Shown: in pieces, positions 13,885 to 22,396 of the stretch | Layout: each line of letters begins with the position of its first letter | Numbering within the stretch: the first letter of the stretch is position 1 | Assembly: GCA_029974875.1 (NCBI GenBank) | Contig: JARKQP010000133.1 | Location: 1-22,651, forward strand | Direction of reading: 5' to 3' | Source: Mobilitalea sp. | Lineage (GTDB): Bacteria > Bacillota_A > Clostridia > Lachnospirales > Lachnospiraceae | Length of the DNA: 22,651 nt | Notes under the pieces: generated by a model | Seen by the model: the letters and a program-made list of their open reading frames with translations, nothing else | The model's database searches: none | Told to the model about the DNA's origin: nothing | Made by a program: the position numbers and the translations under genes

Positions 13885-14244
13885 ATGAAAAAGCAAATAC
13901 AGATTGCCGACGCGGAGCTGCCGATTATGAAGGTTCTGTGGGATAAAGGAGACCTTACCTCCCCGGAAATATTTGCAGACATGGACGGCAATAAGAGCAC
14001 ACTGAAAACCTTATTACAAAGGCTTGTAGCAAAGGGGGCGGTTAAAGCGGCGGAGGTTAATTCACGTACCTATAGGTATTCTCCCATTATTACCCGGGAG
14101 GAATACACGAACGCAACCCGCAAAAGCTTTATCCAAAAGGTATTTGACGGCTCTTCTGAGAAAATGCTGCTGAACTTTGTGAAGGAAGAGAAGATCAGCC
14201 GGGAGGATTTGCAGAGGCTGCTGGATATAATTGAGGAGGAATAG
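13885..14244 (+). CDS. blaI: BlaI/MecI/CopY-family repressor
   Basis: A 119-residue winged-helix repressor. The DNA-binding half (1-75) has ADAELPIMKVLWDKGDLTSPEI and STLKTLLQRLVAKGAV, and the C-terminal half is the helical dimer region. N97-F98 lies in MLLNFVKEE, the position of the Asn-Phe bond cut in staphylococcal BlaI after signal, so proteolytic induction is plausible. GGAGG six bases upstream favours the ATG at 13885 over the ATG at 13846, which lies inside the leader hairpin. The stop is three bases before the BlaR-like gene, and a matching operator is upstream. No beta-lactamase is present in the window, so the system probably controls its own operon or distant genes. Confidence 0.92.
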   Translation: MKKQIQIADAELPIMKVLWDKGDLTSPEIFADMDGNKSTLKTLLQRLVAKGAVKAAEVNSRTYRYSPIITREEYTNATRKSFIQKVFDGSSEKMLLNFVKEEKISREDLQRLLDIIEEE

Positions 14245-14247
14245 CCT

Positions 14248-16512
14248 ATGGCCACAATTATAAATGAGCTGAATATACTGGCTTTTGCCATTGCACCGGT
14301 TTTTTATAAGCTGCTGTTTATGTCCATTGCCGCGCTGTGCATCGGGGCGGTAATTTTGCTGTTTCGCAGGTTTGCAGACAGCAGGATCTCCCCGGCCTGG
14401 AAATATGCCCTGTGGCTTGTGATGCTGGTTGCCCTTGCCATTCCCTACCGGCTCCAGACGGAAGCTGCTCCCCTTGACCCGGTGGCCAGAATACAGGAAG
14501 TATCCTACCGTGAGGAATACGACCAGGTCAGAAAAAGCCAGCATGATGTTATTAATATAGAGCAGCCTACACCTGGGCAGCAGGCAGAATCCGATGGCCT
14601 GAAAACCCAGGCGCAGACAGTATTCTTAAAGTCCCTGATCTTTGACGTGGCAATTCCTCTGTTATGGCTGTCAGGAGCAGTTGCCCTTGCCCTGTTTATG
14701 CTGATAAGCCGCATGCGCCTGGTTCATAGGCTAAAGAAGCATCAGCCGGAAGCCGGAGGCAGATACCATTCCTTGCTCCGGGATTGTAAGTCCGCCCTTG
14801 GAATCAGGAGGGATGTACAGCTATATATACAGGATTATATCGGCTCCCCGGCGCTGCTTGGCTTTGTCCGGCCTAAAATCATACTGCCGTCCTATGCGGA
14901 GGAATTGAGCGATGAGAGCTTAAAGTACATTCTGCTCCATGAGCTTTCCCACCATAGGAGATTTGATATGCTGCTCCATGATTTCCTTTTGCTGTTGCAG
15001 ACAGTATACTGGTTTAATCCCCTGGTGTGGCTCATGTTCCGGTACATCCGCCAGGACATGGAGCTTGCCAATGATGCATCCGTCATGAGGCGTATCGGCA
15101 ATGAGAACGGCAAGGCCTATTCACGTTCCCTGGTGGAGGTGCTGGGTTGCTGCAGTAGGACCCGGCTTACCCCGAAGCTCCTTTGCGTGGTGAATGGCAA
15201 GGACAATATGGAGCGCAGACTTAGGATGATTAAGCTGGGTGAGCATTTTAAGAAGCGCAGGTTCTTGGTTGCAGCCGTAAGCATTGCCATCATTTGTACG
15301 GTCAGCATCCTGTTTCTTACCCAGTCGCCAGGCTCCCGTGATACTATGAAATGGGCAAGGAAGCTGTCCATAAGCGATGTAAAACGCATTGAGCTGGTGG
15401 TTATGCCAAGCTCGGAAAACGAACGCTACCGTCTGTTTGAGGAGGATGAGCTTGGGGAGGTTATTGCCCTGATTAACCAAAGCAAGGGTAAATATCTGGA
15501 TAATCCGGAAGCCATAGCCGGTGGGGCAGCTACCCTTTATATAACAACACAGGATGGCACACGCCATAGGGTAACCAACATTGGCAATGTCCAGCTTTTT
15601 ATTGACGGCGACTATTATGATGCCGGATACGGCTGGCTTTCCTCTTGGAAATATAAGAAGGGAAACGCTCCGCTACCGGAAGACTTTTCCTTCGAAGACA
15701 ATGCAGAGGGAGAAAAGCTTCAGGCCTTTAAGGGATTGGAGCTTTATGTGTGGAAAAGCCCGGAGCTCGTTGAAAATGAAGAGCCGTATTTTACCCTGCT
15801 TGAGGGCACCAACAGGAGCAAGGAGCAGGAGGAAATTTACGACCTGGATGCTGCTACTTCAGATATCCGTGCCATCGGGCAGAAGCTGTCCCGGTACGGG
15901 GATGGACTTTATCTTCAGATTTACCAAATGAATGAAGCGGATTTTACTAAGGAACAGATGATGGGATTCTCGGATGAGCTTATGAAATATATGCCCCCGA
16001 ATTCCTCCCTGTCAGTAGGCTTATTTGAACTGCCGCCGTCCCCTACTGCTGAGCCGGAGGAACCACCGGTTGAAGCGGCAGAGTATTTCAACAAGCTGGG
16101 TATCACAGTTCTTTTGCCTGAAAATGAAAATTGGATTGGAAATCCCACCTATAGCATCATAGACGAAAGCATTGCCCAGGTAGAATATTACGATAAATTT
16201 GTTGAGACAGACATGGTGCTTCGTGCCGGAAAGGAAGATATCCAGACCTTGTCCGGGATTACCTATTCCTTTGATAAGAAACGGACGGAGAACTGGTCTG
16301 CCAGAACCTTTAAGGGTGAAGATTATATAGAAATTAAGGTACAGTACGCAGTGTCCGGTAAGGAAATAAAAGGCGTGCTTGCCAGCTGGAGCTATAAAGA
16401 TGTTAATTACATGCTTTGGGGAGCGCTTTCCGATAAAGATATGGAACGTTCCTACGGAGATGTATCCCCGATTGCCAAAACAGCGGTATACGTTGCACAA
16501 AATATGAGGTAA
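14248..16512 (+). CDS. BlaR1/MecR1-like M56 metalloprotease sensor with atypical ectodomain
   Basis: A 754-residue membrane protein. Helices occur near residues 15-40, 50-66, 128-152 and 338-358. The M56 zinc protease core is between them, with HELSH at 231-235 and Glu272 in DMELANDASVM as the third ligand. In BlaR1 the C-terminal domain binds penicillin. Here the roughly 390 residues outside have no S-x-x-K serine site that I can see. They carry an ISDVKRIELVVMP module (about 373-475), a low-complexity SPTAEPEEPP linker near 600, and a final alpha/beta-looking domain. The protease likely cleaves the adjacent repressor after an unknown envelope signal. The gene starts three bases after blaI, with GGAGG upstream. 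It is much longer than the core family because of the ectodomain. Confidence 0.9.
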   Translation: MATIINELNILAFAIAPVFYKLLFMSIAALCIGAVILLFRRFADSRISPAWKYALWLVMLVALAIPYRLQTEAAPLDPVARIQEVSYREEYDQVRKSQHDVINIEQPTPGQQAESDGLKTQAQTVFLKSLIFDVAIPLLWLSGAVALALFMLISRMRLVHRLKKHQPEAGGRYHSLLRDCKSALGIRRDVQLYIQDYIGSPALLGFVRPKIILPSYAEELSDESLKYILLHELSHHRRFDMLLHDFLLLLQTVYWFNPLVWLMFRYIRQDMELANDASVMRRIGNENGKAYSRSLVEVLGCCSRTRLTPKLLCVVNGKDNMERRLRMIKLGEHFKKRRFLVAAVSIAIICTVSILFLTQSPGSRDTMKWARKLSISDVKRIELVVMPSSENERYRLFEEDELGEVIALINQSKGKYLDNPEAIAGGAATLYITTQDGTRHRVTNIGNVQLFIDGDYYDAGYGWLSSWKYKKGNAPLPEDFSFEDNAEGEKLQAFKGLELYVWKSPELVENEEPYFTLLEGTNRSKEQEEIYDLDAATSDIRAIGQKLSRYGDGLYLQIYQMNEADFTKEQMMGFSDELMKYMPPNSSLSVGLFELPPSPTAEPEEPPVEAAEYFNKLGITVLLPENENWIGNPTYSIIDESIAQVEYYDKFVETDMVLRAGKEDIQTLSGITYSFDKKRTENWSARTFKGEDYIEIKVQYAVSGKEIKGVLASWSYKDVNYMLWGALSDKDMERSYGDVSPIAKTAVYVAQNMR

Positions 16513-16573
16513 CAGATCCTAGGCTGGAAATTCGGATCAGGAGTTGAGTGAATTTAGAAGGGAGAATTTGAAC

Positions 16574-17668
16574 ATGAAAAGAAAGCCGGTATCAATATTA
16601 TTTGTGTTATCCGCTTCCTGTGCCTTGCTGCTGTCTGGATGCGGCGGTTCACCAGATATACCTGCACCTATTACACCAACCCCGGTAATATCTGCCTCTG
16701 AAGCATCCACCCCAGCACCATTCGCTCCTGCAACATCTATTCCTGCAATATCTGCATCTAAAAACTCTCCATCCCTGGACTTACCGTCCTCTGAATTGGA
16801 CGTAAGCCCCAGCCCCACAGCAGAACCTGCCATGCCCGGCGGACTACCAAAGATCTATCCTGAAGGCGACGAGTTAAATAAAGTATTTATGAATGCCAAG
16901 CTGCTCCCTAATGTCTATTGGGAAACGGACAATAAGACGGATTTTCCAAAGGGAACGGAGGCTGTTTCGATACCGTCAGGAAGGCTAGCCTTTGCCTTTG
17001 TCCCAACTCGTCCTCATGAGGAAAAATCCATTTCCATAGATGAAGAAACCTTAGAAAAAATCATAAGTGAAATTAATACGGCAAAGGTACTACAGGATTC
17101 TTCCAAAGTCGATTGGGCGCAGGCTGATTTTCAGGATTATTGGCTCAACCTATACGTCTTAACGGATGGAAATGTCTACAATTGCATCTATCTTTGGGGG
17201 CCTATCCGCTACAAAAAGGCTGTTTATGTGGATGTCAGCGTGCAGAGTATAGGTGGAGCCTTTACTTTTGAGAACTGGCGCATTGAATCCGCCGAGCTGG
17301 GTCGGATACTCATTGAGCTTTGGGGGCCTAAATTTGACCTGGAACGTCTTCGGGATGTAACCCGCGTAGAGCTGCGTGTACTGGAGCCGGAGGATAAGGG
17401 GAACACCGTCATACTCGAAGGAGATGCTGCAAGGGATATGGCAGGACGGATACTGAAAACAGCAAAGGTCACGACCGGATATGGAAAATGTGGCTATAAC
17501 ATCGAGGTTTGCTTTAGCTTTTCGGATGGCACCACTGAACTTGGATGGCTTAACGGTGACAGCTGCCCCGGAATTGCATTGGATAATGGCCCTAATCTCA
17601 TGTTCGATAAAGAGATCACAAGGGAGCTCTATCAATTGCTTGATTATGGGGAGGATTTTATCGGGTAA
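16574..17668 (+). CDS. Lipoprotein with two copies of a sensor-like module
   Basis: A 364-residue predicted lipoprotein. The signal peptide ends in the lipobox LLSGC with Cys23. A Pro/Ser/Thr/Ala-rich linker follows (about 24-85) and includes SPTAEP, a motif also in the BlaR-like protein. The folded part seems to be two similar halves, about 130-249 and 260-356. The second starts DVTRVELRVLEP, comparable to DVKRIELVVMP in the sensor ectodomain. The first holds the corresponding IISEINTAKVL and YWLNLYVLTDG elements. The start at 16574 is chosen for the signal peptide, and a longer frame begins at 16544. It follows the sensor gene by 61 bases and probably belongs to the same operon. The function is unknown; competing or cooperating with the sensor for one ligand is a possibility. 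Confidence 0.8.
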   Translation: MKRKPVSILFVLSASCALLLSGCGGSPDIPAPITPTPVISASEASTPAPFAPATSIPAISASKNSPSLDLPSSELDVSPSPTAEPAMPGGLPKIYPEGDELNKVFMNAKLLPNVYWETDNKTDFPKGTEAVSIPSGRLAFAFVPTRPHEEKSISIDEETLEKIISEINTAKVLQDSSKVDWAQADFQDYWLNLYVLTDGNVYNCIYLWGPIRYKKAVYVDVSVQSIGGAFTFENWRIESAELGRILIELWGPKFDLERLRDVTRVELRVLEPEDKGNTVILEGDAARDMAGRILKTAKVTTGYGKCGYNIEVCFSFSDGTTELGWLNGDSCPGIALDNGPNLMFDKEITRELYQLLDYGEDFIG

Positions 17669-17754
17669 CGGTTCGCTCTGATATTCCTGAAATTATAGTA
17701 GTGCCCATTTTCTATGCAGTAAGTTATTGTTAAGGGACATATTCAACATCATAA

Positions 17755-17801
17755 AAGTGCAGATGTTAAGCAAATCACCAATGCTTAAAACATCTGCACT
17801 T
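17755..17801. terminator. Bidirectional terminator between convergent genes
   Basis: AAGTGCAGATGTT (17755-17767) pairs perfectly with AACATCTGCACTT (17789-17801), with AAGCA/TGCTT inside it. The plus strand continues with ATTTTAATA and the minus strand with TTTATG after the stem. It lies between the lipoprotein and permease genes, which point toward each other. Confidence 0.85.
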
Positions 17802-17852
17802 ATTTTAATACCATAACATTCTTATATCAGGGCTACAATTGCAGGCTCCTGT

Positions 17853-20510
17853 CTATTCTACCTCCCGCAGACGCTCCACGATGGGGTACCTGGAGACAGC
17901 GCGGTAGACTGCTAGCGGCAGTATGCTGCCAAGTGCAGCAAAAACTGGCAGCAGGACAAGAATAGGCCATACAGTGAAACGGAAAGTAAAGAACCAGAAC
18001 ATGCTGCCCAGCGCGTTAGACAGTAACGGCGCGAGAGCTGTACTGAGGGCCAGTGACACCAGTATGGCACCGAGGGCATAATACAGGCCTTCAAGGATGA
18101 GCATGGTTTTTAGCTGTTTGCCGGTCATGCCGATGGACTGGAGCATTGCAAACTCACGGCGGCGGATCAGGATACCGGTTAAGATGGCGTTGAGGAAATT
18201 AAGCACGCCCACCAGTCCGATAATAAAGCTCAGTACGCCTCCCAGCATCAGGAACATATTGCGGAAGGACTCGAATTGCTCGGCATAGGTCGCCTTGCTC
18301 TCATAGTCGAACTGGGGCAGCTGCTCCTTTGTCAGATCGGAAAAGAAGGCTTCCATTGTGGCAGTATCCTCATCATTAACGTCACAGGCGTAATACATGA
18401 CAGAATCAGTACCCGTGTCGCGGATAAAGGTCTGGTCGTTCATGACAAACTCATCGGATCCGAAATATCGGTAGCTGAGGGAGATGGGCACACAGACCAG
18501 GGCTGCCACCTCGTAATCAATGTCCTGATAGGTCTTTGCCCGGGCGCTATAGAGCTGGTCCTCGGAAATATTATTAGGATCCAGGATCTTGCCTGTGTTA
18601 GGGTCATAATATTCATACTCCTCCACATAGCGCAGGGTAATGGTATCCCCAAGGCGTGCCCAGTGGGAGCTCATGTCAGGGGTTCCATAGTCATCATCCA
18701 TGAATACTGCGGCAACATAGCGCCCACCCGGTTCGTGGAGCTTGGATAAATCACCCTCCAGCAGCCGGAGCTTGTCGAGGGCGTAGCCTTCCATACCGTA
18801 GAGCTGTGCCCGGTCTGCAAGGAGGCCTGCTGCATTTTTCTCGGTGCGGGAAACGAGGTGATCCAAAGCGGCTTCATCGTTCCATCTGCTCATCCTTGCC
18901 CGGTAATAATCCTCAGTAACAAATTCCTCAATGGCGCTGTCTTTACCATAGACCCGTCCGCCTGCTGTGATGCCGGGTCTGGCTTCTATCAGGGAGATGA
19001 CATCCTCCGGCAGGGCATCCTCGCCGCTCCAGAGATGGTTTACCTGGAAATAACCTGCATCCGACAGAATAAAATCCGAAGCCATGTTGGAAAGATATTT
19101 ATTCATATCAAAGCCATTTGCAAAGGTAACTGTCATGTTAAGCAGCAATACCGCCAGGGACAGGGAGATTACCGTAACCGCAGTTTTACTGCGGTTGCGT
19201 CCCAGATTAGCCCAGGACATTTTGGGCAATGATGCACGGGACTGTGACTTTCGCAGGGTCTTTTTGGAGCCTGTTGCCTCTGTATAGCGCACCGCTTCCA
19301 CCGGGGATACCCGCGCTGCCATGCGTCCCGGTCTTCGGCAGGAAATCATGACCGTGACCAGGGCAAAGACAGATGAAGCGATGAAAATCACCGGGCTTGC
19401 CGATATAGTGCCTGGCACTACTCCGTTAAGCTGGGACGATACGACAGGGGTCAGCTTAATACCCACACCGTAGCCTGCCAGCAGACCCAGGGGGATGCCA
19501 AACAGCGACAGCAGCAGAGCCTGCTGTCTTATGATACGCCTCAGCTGCCGGCCTGTGGTGCCGATGGTCTTGAGCAGTCCGTAGAAGCGGATGTCGTTGG
19601 AGACGGAGATCTGGAATACGTTATAGATAATGAGGTATCCTGTAAAAATAATAATCAACAGCAGCCCTGCAATGGCGGCAGCAGTGAAGGGATCCAGGTT
19701 GTTTGCCAGCTGTGCACCGGTATAGCCCCAATTGACGCCGGTCATGATATAATTGCTTTTTGAGGAGGGACCTACCCCCTGATAACCGTGATCTTCCAGT
19801 ATTTTATTTAGATCCTGCTCAATGTGCAGTGAGCTGCCAAGCATTATGTCCATATTCCAGGAGCCGATCAGGCCGTTCTGACTGATGCCGTCCCCGATGC
19901 CTACCTGATCGTAGATTTCCTGGGCACGGCTATGGGGAATCAGCACATGGTTGGCAACAATGGCTTCATCATATTTCCACCAGCCGCACAGGGTGAAGGT
20001 TTTTGTGACAGAGGTTCCATCCACGTCAAAGGTCAGGGTAAACTTTTCCCCTAACACAGGCTTGACGCCCAGCAGCTCCAGAACGTGGGTGTCGGTGGCG
20101 GCTTCGTCCGTATCTTCCTTAGGAAGGCGGCCTTCCACAGGGTCACAGTACATCCAGTGGGCTTGGGTTTTATCACTGTAGCCTATTTCCACATGGGATT
20201 TATTGAAGGGTTCTTCCAGGGGCATGCCCACAAAGCGTCGCAGGCCGTATTGCTTAATCAGGGGATCGGTTTTTAGGTCGTCATACTGTTCCTTGGTCAG
20301 ATATTTGAAGCCTCCGTGGCTCCAGCCTCCGGCTTGGCGGAAATTGGACTCCTGGATGGAGCGGTTGATGGAGAGAGCCACTGTGAACAGGGAGGTAAAC
20401 AACAGGGCAGTCAGGGCAATGGCGAGGACGGCAATGAGGTTCCTTGTCCTTGCCGCCTTCATGGATTTTATGCTCAGTTGGCGGATACATTTTTGGTTAG
20501 CTACATTCAT
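17853..20510 (-). CDS. Large ABC transporter permease with two FtsX domains
   Basis: An 885-residue inner-membrane protein. The first helix is at about 24-46, then a large extracellular part to about 265. Three helices follow, the middle one containing GYLIIYNVFQISVSNDIRFYGLLKTIG, a typical FtsX (MacB-like) signature. A second helix-ectodomain-helix unit begins at NRSKTAVTVISLSLAVLLLNM, and its C-terminal helices carry RRREFAMLQSIGMTGKQL. The protein is thus a tandem duplicated 4+4 helix permease, as in lipoprotein- or peptide-handling ABC systems rather than a sugar importer. The start at 20510 follows a GGGGGTGG stretch. A frame extending to 20576 lies inside the ATPase gene. It is encoded 16 bases after its ATPase. 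Confidence 0.9.
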   Translation of the reverse strand: MNVANQKCIRQLSIKSMKAARTRNLIAVLAIALTALLFTSLFTVALSINRSIQESNFRQAGGWSHGGFKYLTKEQYDDLKTDPLIKQYGLRRFVGMPLEEPFNKSHVEIGYSDKTQAHWMYCDPVEGRLPKEDTDEAATDTHVLELLGVKPVLGEKFTLTFDVDGTSVTKTFTLCGWWKYDEAIVANHVLIPHSRAQEIYDQVGIGDGISQNGLIGSWNMDIMLGSSLHIEQDLNKILEDHGYQGVGPSSKSNYIMTGVNWGYTGAQLANNLDPFTAAAIAGLLLIIIFTGYLIIYNVFQISVSNDIRFYGLLKTIGTTGRQLRRIIRQQALLLSLFGIPLGLLAGYGVGIKLTPVVSSQLNGVVPGTISASPVIFIASSVFALVTVMISCRRPGRMAARVSPVEAVRYTEATGSKKTLRKSQSRASLPKMSWANLGRNRSKTAVTVISLSLAVLLLNMTVTFANGFDMNKYLSNMASDFILSDAGYFQVNHLWSGEDALPEDVISLIEARPGITAGGRVYGKDSAIEEFVTEDYYRARMSRWNDEAALDHLVSRTEKNAAGLLADRAQLYGMEGYALDKLRLLEGDLSKLHEPGGRYVAAVFMDDDYGTPDMSSHWARLGDTITLRYVEEYEYYDPNTGKILDPNNISEDQLYSARAKTYQDIDYEVAALVCVPISLSYRYFGSDEFVMNDQTFIRDTGTDSVMYYACDVNDEDTATMEAFFSDLTKEQLPQFDYESKATYAEQFESFRNMFLMLGGVLSFIIGLVGVLNFLNAILTGILIRRREFAMLQSIGMTGKQLKTMLILEGLYYALGAILVSLALSTALAPLLSNALGSMFWFFTFRFTVWPILVLLPVFAALGSILPLAVYRAVSRYPIVERLREVE

Positions 20511-20526
20511 TCTGCATTCCACCCCC

Positions 20527-21195
20527 TTACCTGGCAACGATGAGCCCATCCTCAATACGGATGATGCGGTCGGCAAGTTGGGCGATTTCCTCGTTGTGGG
20601 TAATCATCACGATGGTTTGGACGAATTTCTGGCTGGTGACCTTTAGAAGCCCCAGCACATCCTGGCTGGTTTTGGAATCCAGGTTTCCCGTGGGCTCATC
20701 TGCCAGAATAATAGCGGGCTTTGTAACCAGGGCCCTGGCAATGGCAACCCGTTGCTGCTGTCCGCCGGAAAGGTTGCCCGGGAGGTTTGACAGCTTGGAC
20801 TGTAAGCCCAGTGTTTCAATAATGTTGCTTATATAACCGGAGTCCGGCGTGTTGCCGTCCAATTGGATGGGCAGCACCAGGTTTTCATAGACATTAAGTA
20901 CCGGAACCAGGTTATAATTCTGGAACACGAAGCCGATCTTACGGCGGCGGAAGATGGTAAGCTCCTCATCCTTTAAGGAAAAGATGTTTTTGCCGTCTAC
21001 TGTGACGGTGCCGCTGCTGGGGCGGTCCAGCCCGCCCAGCATGTGCAAAAGCGTACTTTTGCCGCTGCCGGAGGTGCCGACGATAGCCACAAATTCGCCC
21101 TTTTCCACCTGCAGGTTGACCCCTGCTAGGGCGTGGACGGCGTTTTCCCCGGTGCCGTAAATCTTTTTTAGATCATGGGTCTGTAAAATTGTCAT
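20527..21195 (-). CDS. ABC transporter ATP-binding protein (MacB/LolD type)
   Basis: A 222-residue ATPase that powers the two-domain permease. Walker A is GTSGSGKST (Lys46), the signature is LSGGQQQRVAIARAL, Walker B with its flank is IILADEPTGNLDSKTS, and the switch His is in MITHNEE. The short GLDRPSSGTVTVDGKNIFSL segment is typical of the MacB/LolD/BceA group. The ATG at 21195 follows GGAGG closely (GGAGGTACTTATC), so the longer frame to 21225 is not used. It lies downstream of a two-component system, an arrangement often used for sensing and removing antimicrobial peptides. Confidence 0.95.
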   Translation of the reverse strand: MTILQTHDLKKIYGTGENAVHALAGVNLQVEKGEFVAIVGTSGSGKSTLLHMLGGLDRPSSGTVTVDGKNIFSLKDEELTIFRRRKIGFVFQNYNLVPVLNVYENLVLPIQLDGNTPDSGYISNIIETLGLQSKLSNLPGNLSGGQQQRVAIARALVTKPAIILADEPTGNLDSKTSQDVLGLLKVTSQKFVQTIVMITHNEEIAQLADRIIRIEDGLIVAR

Positions 21196-21223
21196 GATAA
21201 GTACCTCCAAAGATAAAGTCTGC

Positions 21224-21300
21224 ATTGTACCAAATTAAAAATAATCCTTTTTAATTCTACAACACAGATTTTAGCATAGGTTTCTTTCCAGAATCTTTCC
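21224..21300 (-). promoter_or_regulatory. Candidate promoter and response-regulator site of the ABC operon
   Basis: On the minus strand GGAAAG occurs at 21295-21300 and 21284-21289, an 11-base period typical of OmpR-family sites. The second copy covers the -35 position of an extended -10 candidate, TGCTAAAAT (21269-21277). A further -10-like TACAAT is at 21224-21229. No good -35 is present for either, which suits an activator-dependent promoter. Confidence 0.45.
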
Positions 21301-21311
21301 GGTGGGCAAAT

Positions 21312-21335
21312 AATTCTTACAAAACTGTAAGAATT
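21312..21335. promoter_or_regulatory. Perfect 10-bp dyad
   Basis: AATTCTTACA and TGTAAGAATT flank a 4-base centre. The right arm merges into the first unit of the tandem array. It may be an operator or a small hairpin upstream of the ABC promoter. Confidence 0.6.
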
Positions 21336-21470
21336 GTTTATCTTATTTCGCAAGAGTTGTTTATCTTATTTCGTAAGAATTGCTTATCTTATTGTTAGAA
21401 GGAGTGGTTGCTTCATAAGAAGTGATTGTTTCACAAGGAGTGCCTGTTTCATAAGGAGCGTTTGTCCCGT
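21329..21470. repeat. Two adjoining tandem-repeat arrays (23-bp and 18-bp units)
   Basis: Units of 23, 23 and 24 bases at 21329-21351, 21352-21374 and 21375-21398 share AAGARTTGYTTATCTTATT. Four 18-base units follow at 21399-21416, 21417-21434, 21435-21452 and 21453-21470. Most of these share AAGGAGTG and TTTCAT, and all units of both types begin AAG. The block ends about 9 bases before the kinase stop codon. The 18-base units keep a frame open on both strands (repeat of C-F-I-R-S on plus), but I see no supported gene there. Confidence 0.8.
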
Positions 21471-21478
21471 AAAGGGTG

Positions 21479-22396
21479 CTAAGCTTCGCGGGGCAAAAAC
21501 ATGGAAAATACAGAGCCACTGCCCAAAGTGGATGCCACTTTGATGTATCCGCCTTGGCCATTTAAAATTTGGCGGGTCAGATACAGGCCAATACCTACTC
21601 CTTCATGCTCATTCACAGACGGGGAACGATAAAAGCGTGTAAATATCTTTGCCTGTTCCTCCTCTGAAATCCCGATTCCCGTATCCTTTACATCGATACG
21701 GCAAAACAGATCGTATTCCTTGACTGAAATCTGTACCCTTCCTCCAGGGGGCGTATACTTGATGGCGTTATCCACCAGGTTACAGAGAGCCTCTGTGGTC
21801 CATTTGGGATCGAACACTGCAGGAACATCCGCGGAGTCCACGGTCAACTGGATCTCTTTCTGCACCGCCTTTTGCAGGAACTGTCCGGCCGCCGCCTCCA
21901 ATATAGGCATAATGGCGCCCGGAACCGGATGCAGGGTGAAAACCCCTGTTTCCAACCGGGATAATTTCACCAGGGAGGCAATTAGAAAATTAAGCTTTTC
22001 AGCCTGCCCCTGTAATGCAGCTACACAATTCCTGCTTTCTGCTGGCAGCTCCTGCTCCTCCAACAGCTGTGCATAGAGCAAAATATTAGAAAGGGGAGTT
22101 TTGGTCTGATGGGAAATATCGGCCAGCAGCTCTTTGATTTTCTCCTTCTCGGCTGCTAAGTTGCGTGCTGATACGACTGAAGAAGTCAAATACCGGTTCA
22201 AGCTGCTTTCCACTGAGGAGAGGAGGCTTTCGTCATAGGAATGCTCCGTAAAGCTGCCGTCTATGGCGCTGTTTAGCATTTGCTTAAGCGTAAGCAGGGT
22301 TTTCTTTAGCTTGCGGTGCTGAAATACCAGGGCTATGCAGCATAGTATAACAGCTGATAATGCAAGGATCAGCAGGATAAGGTTCCATTCAGTCAT
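21479..22396 (-). CDS. Sensor histidine kinase
   Basis: A 305-residue membrane kinase. One clear N-terminal helix (about 6-25) is followed by a short linker, the phospho-acceptor box DISHQTKTPLSNI with His96, and a HATPase domain with NLVDNAIKY, DTGIGI and GVGIGLYL. There is almost no extracellular sensor region. Such small-sensor kinases often rely on a partner ABC permease to detect peptides, and one is encoded downstream. The start overlaps the response-regulator 3' end by eight bases, so the two are translationally coupled. The stop lies 9 bases beyond a tandem-repeat array. Confidence 0.92.
   Translation of the reverse strand: MTEWNLILLILALSAVILCCIALVFQHRKLKKTLLTLKQMLNSAIDGSFTEHSYDESLLSSVESSLNRYLTSSVVSARNLAAEKEKIKELLADISHQTKTPLSNILLYAQLLEEQELPAESRNCVAALQGQAEKLNFLIASLVKLSRLETGVFTLHPVPGAIMPILEAAAGQFLQKAVQKEIQLTVDSADVPAVFDPKWTTEALCNLVDNAIKYTPPGGRVQISVKEYDLFCRIDVKDTGIGISEEEQAKIFTRFYRSPSVNEHEGVGIGLYLTRQILNGQGGYIKVASTLGSGSVFSMFLPREA

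Noticed and set aside
18276..18749. 157-codon plus-strand frame inside the permease gene
   Set aside because: It is the reverse shadow of a well-supported FtsX permease.
21329..21470. CRISPR array
   Set aside because: The units are direct tandem copies without unique spacers, and no cas gene is present.
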